DNA of 64,000 nucleotides, taken from NCBI GenBank assembly GCA_001600415.1, contig BCJX01000003.1, positions 984,809-1,048,808 on the forward strand, read 5' to 3'. Of the stretch, positions 57,175-64,000 are shown piece by piece (position 1 is the stretch's first letter; every line of letters begins with the position of its first letter). The translations under genes were made by a program, and so were the position numbers. A model generated the notes under the pieces. The model was not told the origin of the DNA. It ran no database searches and worked only from the letters and a program-made list of their open reading frames with translations. Source of the stretch: Pascua guehoae. Lineage: Eukaryota > Basidiomycota > Tremellomycetes > Trichosporonales > Trichosporonaceae.

Positions 57175-59225
57175 CTAAGGCTTGGCACGGCCCATGTAGC
57201 GGGGGTAGAGGCAGCACTCGCGGACCGTGTAGCGGTCGAGGAACCAGGCGAGGAGACGCTCGACGCCGAGGCCGTAGCCGCCGTGCTCGGTGGTGCCGTA
57301 CTTGCGCTGGTCGGTGAACCAGTAGTATGGCTCGTGGGGGATGCCCTCGCGCTTGTAGCCGGCCATGAGCTCGTCAAAGCCCGAGATACGCATCGAGCCG
57401 CCGACAACCTCGCCGACGCCGGGGACAAGGACGTCGACCGACTCTGTAAAGTCGGTGTCGCCGGGGATGGCCTTCATGTAAAAGCTCTTGAGGATTTTGG
57501 GGAAGTGGATGAGCATGATGGGCTTGTTGATCTGGTCGGTCATCTTGCGCTCTGCGGCCTCTGCAATGTCGTCGCCGACGACGTGGTCGGTGCCGTCCTC
57601 CTTCTTGATGCCGTGCTCGTTGAGGTACTTGATGGCGTCACGGTAGTCGAGGCGGAGGAAGGGGCGCTGGGGCGCGACAAAGCCCGGGTTGAGCGTCTTG
57701 ATAATCTCGCCCGCAATGGGGTGGGCGACGAGCGCGTCGACAACGTCGCAAATCATGCCCTCAATGTGGTCGAGGAGGTCCTTGAACTGGATAAACGCAA
57801 GCTCGGCCTCGAGGTGGGTGTACTCGGACAGGTGGCGGCGCGTGAGCGACTTTTCGGCGCGGAACGACTCCTGGATGCAGTAGACGTCGCCCAGCGATGG
57901 CAGCACCGTCTCGAGGTACAGCTGGCTCGACTGGGTGAGGTAGGCTGGGGCACCGTAATAGTTGAACTCGAACAGCGTCGAGCCGCCCTCGACACTCGTC
58001 TGCACCATGCACGGCGGCGTCACCTCGGTGATGCGGCGCTTGTCAAACGCCTCGCGGAACTCGCGCAAAAGCAATGCGCGGAACCGCATCACCGCCGTCG
58101 CAGTCTCGCCACGCAGCTCGAGGTGGCGCAGGTCGGCGCGGATGCTCGGGTCCGTCTCCTTTGTGAGGCGGCCCTCGAACGCGTCGTCGCCCGCGGGCGC
58201 GCGACCAAGAATCTTCCACCAGTCGACAATGAGCTCAATGCCCTGCGGGGCCTTCTTGTCTGCAGGCACCGTCTGGATCGTGCCCACCGCCTCAATCGTA
58301 GACTCGACAGTCAGGTCGAGCGCGTCCAATGTCTTGATGCAGTCGCCAGACAGGATCACCTGCAGCAGCGGTCCAGAGCCGTCGCGAAGGATGATAAAGA
58401 AGGCAGTCTTTTGCGCACGCAGGCGGTGCACCCAACCACGAACACGGACACGCTGTCCGACCAACTTTGGCAGCTCAAACACCTTGGCCTGGGGGGGACG
58501 TCAGCACGGGCCGACTCGGATCGGGTCTCGGGCCGCGTCCAACGGTCGATGGTTGCAAAACTCTTGTCGAGTTTTGACATGTGTGAGAGTCAAGGGGAAG
58601 CTGCATCGCATAGCAGCGAAACTACGAGGAGTCCCAGTACAGCCTAGACCCAACCGTCCTCGCCGCACTCACCGTCTTGGCCGGTTTGCTCGTGTCCTCG
58701 ACGAGCTTGACCTTTGCCGCCTCGTCGCGGCGCGCCTGGTCGCGCGCAGCCTGCTGGGCGCGCTCACGCTCGAGACGCTCGCCGTCCGCAGCAAGCTTGG
58801 CCGCCTTCTTGCGCTGGCCCTCGACACCCTTGACGAGCTTCTTGCGCGCCGCACCCGACAGCTCGGCCCATTCAGACTTGCCGTCCGCGCCCGCCTTGCG
58901 GACCTGAATGTTGACGACAGACAGCGGGTCCTTGTCGCTCGCCGTCGCGGGCGACGTGCTCAGGTAGGCCGCGACCGACGTGGCAAAGGGGGCAGACTCG
59001 GTGCCCTTGCCCGTCTCGTCAGAGCCGGCCTTCTCGTCGACATACACAATGGGGAGGGCTGGGTGTGTTAGAACCGCCTCGCGCGCGTGTGAGATGTAAC
59101 ATGCCCCTTGGGACGTGGAGGTCCAAAAGAAACACGTTGCAGCACGTACCCGACTTGTCGGCAATGTTAAGCTTGCTAGCAACAGCGCTGGCGAGCTCTG
59201 ATGCTTTTCCGGTAGCAGCAGACAT
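57175..59225 (-). CDS. DED81: Cytosolic asparaginyl-tRNA synthetase
   Basis: Exons 59150-59225, 58673-59058, 57175-58488 give 591 aa. The N-terminus MSAATGKASELASAVASKLN has a signal-like helix but no clear mitochondrial presequence. Then comes PIVYVDEKAGSDETGKGTES and a Lys/Arg/Glu-rich helix (KKLVKGVEGQRKKAAKLAAD...), as in eukaryotic AsnRS N-terminal extensions. The OB-fold anticodon domain runs VRVRGWVHRLRAQKTAFFII. The class IIb catalytic core has motif 2 FRAEKSLTRRHLSEYTHLEA and motif 3 GYGLGVERLLAWFLD, plus GGSMRISGFDELM. QLYLETVLPSLGDVYCIQES and HPIAGEIIKTLNPGF are Asn/Asp-type. It charges tRNA-Asn with asparagine. The first ATG in frame is used. The gene is convergent with TRS65 and divergent from the esterase. 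Confidence 0.97.
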
Positions 59226-59856
59226 GATGGATAGAATGTTTGTGGAAAGAGAAGAGGACAATTGTCGCCGCTGTTGTATCGCGTCTCTCGCTCGCTGGCT
59301 CGGACGCTCACTCACTGTGTTCGAGTCAGGCCTTCCATCCAATCTTAGTCGTCTGCATTTTCGACTCGCCTTGATCCGATACACCAACATTCTATTTCCA
59401 CAATCACACGATTCGGCCTTTATAATTACCATAATGACACGTCACTCTGCCCCCATTTAGTCACATGGTGTGCACGTGCTTCTTACGTCATTCGACCCAA
59501 GGCCGTCGGCCCTCGCTGCGCTGGAATGTGTGCCAATCATTCCGATGGCCCCATGTTGCCTGTGCGTCGATCATTGCCTCCAGTCCAGACCAGAACCCGT
59601 GTCCGGCCTCCACCGGCCGCCATACAGGCAGGATGCATGCCCAGTTCATCCATCTCATTGACCACGCAGGCTACGCACGCAGCAGATGGCACAGGCAACG
59701 CTCACAGGAACCTAGCCGGTGACCACAACAAAGGCCACGACGACGCCTACCAACTCTCTTTCCAAAGTTGTCAATACACTTTCAGCAGCATTTATCATCG
59801 GCAATCGCGCCTAAAGACAACAACAAGTCTACCCGTTTCATTCAGCCTTACTCGCC
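59226..59856. promoter_or_regulatory. Divergent intergenic region, AsnRS and esterase genes
   Basis: 631 bp between the two start codons with no coding exon seen. It presumably carries both promoters. AT-richer segments occur at 59400-59430 and 59760-59830. Confidence 0.5.
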
Positions 59857-62800
59857 ATGCCAACCGGGTTCGGCACGGCCAGCGTCGCGTTCGCCGCCGG
59901 GCCAACGATTGTCTCGACCTTTTTCCAGCACGCCGTATCGTGGCCGACGCGGCGTACGTCGCGGCACGACGACTCGACATCGGCAGCGCCCACGAGTCTA
60001 TCGACTCTGCCTGGAAACCAGCTGCGGTACGACGAGGGCCTGAATCTCGTCCGTCGGTTTCTCGATTTTGCGAGCCAGCATGGCGTCGAAGACGTGCAGG
60101 GATTCACGGCCCAGACGGTGCCTGTGCCAAGTGAGTTGGGAGAGGGCAGGCTCAAACTGTCGGCGGCCGGTGAAGAAGAAGATGCCAAGACCGGGCCGTG
60201 CACGGTCGTTCTGTGGGCCGACGATATCGATTTGTTGTGTGGTTGTCCAACAACGTGGCACATGCGCTGCCTGTTTGTGCCCGCTGTGTCGGACTCGACG
60301 TCCTAGCCGCCAAGCAGGTCATTCTCTTCGTTGGCTCAGACTAACATCAGCCTGGATCAAGCGCGAGGTCGTCACTATCCCACACGAACACATTGCCAAA
60401 GCCGCCGTGGTCCTCACAAAGCACCTGGCGACGTATGCGGACGGCAAGGGCCTCGAGCTCGTGGGCGGAGAAAAGTGGTGGCGTGTTCGTGGGCGTGAGC
60501 TCGAGGCTGAATGGGTCGAGGTGAGTGGTACAGCGATCGGGAGTGCTCCACTGCTCGTTGGGCACAACCTCCCTCATGTCGTTCATACAAGCTCAGACGT
60601 GTGCCAGACATGATGTGCAGAAACAAACAAGCGGCTGATCGCACAGATGCAAAAGAACTACACCCGACGAACAGCCACAGTGCGCAAGGAATCCAAGGAC
60701 GATCTCCTCAAGTCGTGGAGATTGGCGAGCATAAGGCGGCCAAAGAGCGTGCGCGACGACAGTGGCGGGGACGTTGTAGGCGATCGAGTGATCATGTACA
60801 TTCACGGTACGTTTTTGAAGGCGTTCAGTGCAAATGTCACCCCATGCGGTGTACGTGCCGCCGCTGTTGGCTCCACGTCGCCTTTGTTAATGCCGAAGGA
60901 ATGGCCAATACTGACCTCCACAGGCGGGGCATTCTTCTTCTCTTCGCTTGACTTGCACCGGTACCAGATCCAGCGCCACGCACGCAAGGCTGGTGCGCGA
61001 GCGTTTGTGCCCAACTACCGCCTCTCTCCCCAGTATCCTTTCGTGCGTGCCACCGGCTTCTGAGCGTACCTAACCCCAGCCATGCGGTCTGCTCGATTGT
61101 CTCACAGCCTACATGTACCTTTTGGATCCACCAGACGGGGCACACGATCCCATTGCGCCAGAGAACATCATCCTCATGGGCGACTCAGCAGGCGGCGGCA
61201 TGTGTCTCTCGCTCCTCATGGTTATTCGCGAAATGGGTCTCCCGATGCCGGCTGCTGCTAGCCTCATGTCGCCTTGGGTCGATCTTACGCACTCAATGCC
61301 AAGCATCATGGAGTGGGACGGTGGGGATTACATTCCCAGCGTCGGATTCCATTACAAGCCCAGCCGAGCGTGGCCGCCTATCCCTGGAGATGGGGTCAAG
61401 GTCGTAGACGCGGACGGAGTCGAGAAGGTTGTCGATGAACAAATCCAACTCTACTGGTATGTTCTGTTCACCTTGCTTCCAACTCACACCACCCAGCCCC
61501 AATAAACTCCTGACCCACCCGCTCGTCTCACCGATTAACGCGGGGTCACTGGGTGGCCTGTGCCCCTTGTACATCGTGAGTTGGTAAGCTATCAGTTTCC
61601 TCCTCACCAACGCAGTCCGCCGGCTCCGCAGAGCTGCTCCGCGACGAGATTATCTACATGGCCCACAAGGCTGCGGCTCCGACGACGTATCCGCCGGCCG
61701 CCGCAACGCTCGAAGAGTATCCCGAGCTGAGGCCTCTCATCGACAAGTATCCCCCAACTAAGGTCCAGCTCCAAGTGTTTGAGGGCGCGTGCCATGTTGC
61801 AACCACATTGTCGTGGACACGGAGTGCAAAGCACATTTTCCGAGGGACGGCAAAGTGAGTCTTTGTTAAGGCTCCAGATGGTGGCTGACAAAACAGCTTT
61901 AACATCTGGGCCTTCAACACCGCGGCAAAGCAGGCCGAGGTCCGGCGTCACTCGACGAGTGCATCTGCACCAGTAAACGGAGCGACCCCTCCTGCACCCG
62001 ACAAGTTCCGGCAGGTGACGTCTGCAGCCAACTTGACAGCCGAGCCGCGGTCCATGACGACGACTCCGGGGTCGTCTGCACTGCATACACCTCACCACTC
62101 TTCGACAGACATTCCAGGATTCGTGATGAGTAAAGCCTCGGGCAAATCCGCAGCGGCACGGGTCGGCCAGGACGACTCGCGCCGCAACTCTGAATCGAGC
62201 GATGTGACGACAACTACTAGTGGCTCCGACTCGGATGGCACTAGCCGCGCCCCCAGTCGAGTCGGCAGCGCCTTACCCAGCCGTGCCAACACTGCGCCCA
62301 ACAGCGGCACCAGCACTCCTCTTCGGCTACTGGGCCTGAAGCGCGACACAACTGGCATCTCTGTCCGTGGCGTGGCGCCGTCATGGGGTGCCCTACCCAT
62401 TGTCGCCGAGCGAGTCTCAATCCACGGCAAGATCTCTCCCTTTGAGCCCATTTCAGAAGTGCCTGCATTGAACCCGATCCTCGCGCCCCTTGTAGGCAGG
62501 GTCCGCGCCGAAGGACCGCTCAAGACGTGGCTCGTGAGGCGCGCAGAGTGGGACAAGAAGTTTGCAAAGGACCTGAAACACTGGCGCGACGTACGCACCG
62601 CCGACCGCGAGACGGCACAAGCGACCGGCTTCCTCACAAAGACACTACAAGGAGAGCAACCACCATTGTGCGCGCTCGCGGGCCTCTCGGACCCAGACAT
62701 GGCGCGCAAGGTCGGCCGCAGCGTCGACGAGCCGACGACCAAGACGAGCGTGCCCGTCCTCATCTGGATGAAGATGGGCGAGAGCGCCGATGCCAAACAC

Positions 62801-63328
62801 GAGGAAGGAGGAAACAAGAGCCCGCGCAAGCTTGGTGTCATGCTCGATCGTGTGCTCACGCGCGAAAAGAGCCGCGATGGGGACAAGAGTCCCCGGGAGG
62901 GCAAGAGGTCGCGGTCGTTGTCCCGGTCGTTTTCGCGGCCGCGGTCGCGCTCACTGTCCCGGAGGCGAGCGAGCGATGCGGCCAAGGAGAAGAGGGAAGC
63001 TAGTGATGCCGCCAAGGAGAAGGGGGAGGCCGCAAATGTGGCCAAGGAGAAGGAGCCTGGCGATGCAGCCAAGGCGAAGGGGGAGGCAAGGGACGTGGTG
63101 AAGGAGAAGGCAACCAGTGATGCCGTCAAGGTGGAGGCTGGGGACGTGGCCAAGGAGAAGGAGACCATCGACACGGCCAAAGCCAAGGGGGAGATCGGAG
63201 ACGTGGTCGAGGACAAGGCAGAGGCCGGCGATGCCGCCAAGGAGAAGACCTCTGCGAGCCCACGTCCACCTGCTGTGCAGGATGAGAAGGACGTTGTGGG
63301 CACGGCAAACGGAGAGAACGCCAGCTAG
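59857..63328 (+). CDS. Hormone-sensitive-lipase-type alpha/beta hydrolase with LEA-like repeat tail
   Basis: Exons 59857-60130, 60351-60520, 60647-60806, 60924-61042, 61080-61456, 61497-61575, 61616-61854, 61897-63328 give 949 aa. Residues ~195-470 are an alpha/beta-hydrolase_3 (HSL) domain: oxyanion-hole HGGAFFF (H201), VPNYRLSPQYPFP, nucleophile GDSAGGG (S277), acid in ELLRDE (D403) and base GACHVATT (H453). All three catalytic residues are present, so an active esterase or lipase on acylglycerols or sterol esters is likely; the substrate is not known. The last exon adds ~475 residues: a Ser/Thr-rich part, a second conserved-looking block (ISPFEPISEVPALNPIL, KTWLVRRAEWDKKFAK, VPVLIWMKMGESADAK), an RS-rich stretch, then about ten 8-11-residue AAKEK-type repeats (~830-925). 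The N-terminal ~190 residues are of unknown fold. Confidence 0.87.
62965..63250 (+). repeat. Coding repeat: ~10 units of DAAKEK(x)2-5
   Basis: In-frame units of 24-33 bp encode DAAKEKREAS, DAAKEKGEAA, NVAKEKEPG, DAAKAKGEAR, DVVKEKATS, DAVKVEAG, DVAKEKETI, DTAKAKGEIG, DVVEDKAEAG, DAAKEKTS. The pattern resembles group-3 LEA 11-mers (AAKEKA core): hydrophilic and probably disordered until dehydrated. It forms the C-terminus of the esterase. Confidence 0.8.
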
Positions 63329-64000
63329 ATCACATACACGGTGCCGAACTGTGCCTCTACATGCTGTGTATGGGGGATGCATAGTGTTTGCTCGTCAACG
63401 CTGGCTGATAGACTTGTCGGTGCCTCTGACCTCTATATTGAGGCTCTCCTTACCCGTGCGCACGCGCACACCATCAGCCTCCTCGAGAGCAGTGGCCGCT
63501 TCCTCGATCGCACGAATGTCCCACCTTGGGTCCGCAGTGACCTGCAAGGCCAGGACATTTACTAGCTCCAAGTCGAGGAGCTCGGACAAGACATTCTCCG
63601 CGAGCTGCACACCCGCTTGTCTGAAATGCAAGCTACATTTGGCTGTGAAGTGATGAACAGCGGCCGAGGGCAGCAAGGGGGGGCAGTGACATGGCCACGC
63701 TGAGGTGGGTATATTGGTTAACCATACGGAAGAACGAACGTGGGCGGTGCGGCTGACGGTTTAGAGGTGCGGCCGAAGGCACCTTTCCGTTCAAGAGACA
63801 GGAAACCAGCTGACCAAGAGATGTGGAACTTACGAGAATGGCCAGAATGGGGGTGTCACCAAAATTACAGCCGGTCAAGAGGTGTCACCAAAGTTCTCCA
63901 GCCGGTCAAGAAAGCAACCGACACGATTACCAAGCGTTGTGCGCTGCTGCGGCCGGCGCGTAACCTAAACAGCCGAGGGCGGAGATCTGGCTCACAAGTG
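63329..64000. other. 3' flank of the esterase gene, no confirmed gene
   Basis: No complete gene is recognised. A reverse-strand open segment (63397-63635) has gene-like composition and is listed separately. The rest (63680-64000) is unique sequence with a GTGTCACCAAA(A/G)TT(A/C)-type duplication (63854-63897). Confidence 0.5.
63395..63632 (-). CDS. Possible terminal exon of an unidentified gene
   Basis: After a TTGCATTTCAG acceptor-like site at ~63633, the minus strand reads QAGVQLAENVLSELLDLELV, then NVLALQVTADPRWDIRAIEE, AATALEEADGVRVRTGKESL and a TGA at 63395-63397. The composition is like that of true coding sequence here, but no upstream exon, start or known family was found. It could equally be a chance frame in the esterase 3' flank or a gene remnant. 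Confidence 0.2.

Noticed and set aside
57283..58647. 454-codon open frame antisense to the AsnRS gene
   Set aside because: It is a compositional shadow of a single large synthetase exon with no recognisable domain or splice signals.
62092..63303. 403-codon open frame antisense to the esterase tail
   Set aside because: The Ser/Leu/Pro-rich shadow arises from the AAKEK and RS repeats on the other strand.

Overview
This looks like a nuclear chromosome segment of a basidiomycete fungus, probably a tremellomycete yeast close to the Trichosporonales (the family-level placement is inference). The evidence is: GC-rich DNA; genes split by many short spliceosomal introns (down to 37 nt) with CTAAC or CTGAC branch sites only a few bases before the 3' AG; intron-containing tRNAs; and clear fungal orthologues such as BFR1, CGR1, SGF11, RRP5, TRS65 and CDT1. 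The gene models were built by hand by joining exons at GT..AG sites. Every complete model closes in frame from ATG to stop.

Layout. 1-1.2 kb: 3' part of an isochorismatase-family hydrolase (+). 1.5-4.2 kb: GRP94-type ER HSP90 ending in HDEL (-), with a UPR-type motif and a decayed ribosomal protein L22 fragment upstream. 5.0-5.7 kb: small cupin and an intron-containing tRNA-Glu(CTC). 5.7-9.9 kb: gene-free, simple-repeat-rich DNA. 10.1-11.5 kb: Ras-family GTPase. 13.7-16.4 kb: REEP/TB2-DP1-HVA22 protein with a minisatellite-filled intron. 16.6-22.0 kb: a 24-exon triple-domain paladin-like phosphatase (-). 22.9-25.9 kb: BFR1 (-). 26.4-28.8 kb: secreted GH18 chitinase (-) just downstream of a 41-nt poly-G tract. 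30.8-35.6 kb: WDR7/rabconnectin-3-beta-like WD40 protein (-). 35.8-36.9 kb: complex I subunit NDUFB9 (-). 38.5-39.0 kb: histone H3 (+), then tRNA-Asp(GTC) (-). 39.9-41.5 kb: unknown 371-aa protein (+). 41.7-42.6 kb: CGR1 (-). 43.0-45.3 kb: CDT1 (+). 46.0-47.8 kb: SGF11 (-). 48.2-53.0 kb: RRP5 (+). 53.4-56.8 kb: TRS65 (+). 57.2-59.2 kb: cytosolic asparaginyl-tRNA synthetase (-). 59.9-63.3 kb: hormone-sensitive-lipase-type esterase with a LEA-like repeat tail (+).

Most genes are unrelated housekeeping genes and there is no operon-like or cluster logic. Two themes recur: the secretory and endomembrane system (GRP94, BFR1, REEP, TRS65, WDR7, secreted chitinase) and nuclear or ribosome functions (H3, SGF11, CDT1, CGR1, RRP5). 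CGR1/CDT1, SGF11/RRP5 and AsnRS/esterase are head-to-head pairs sharing short intergenic promoters.

I found no mobile element, CRISPR array or biosynthetic cluster. The most unusual items are the fungal GRP94, the esterase-LEA-like fusion, the triple paladin with one dead P-loop, several 7-19 nt microexons, a possible second zinc cluster in SGF11, and an L22 pseudogene fragment. Three N-gaps (49, 100 and 15 nt) all fall inside introns.
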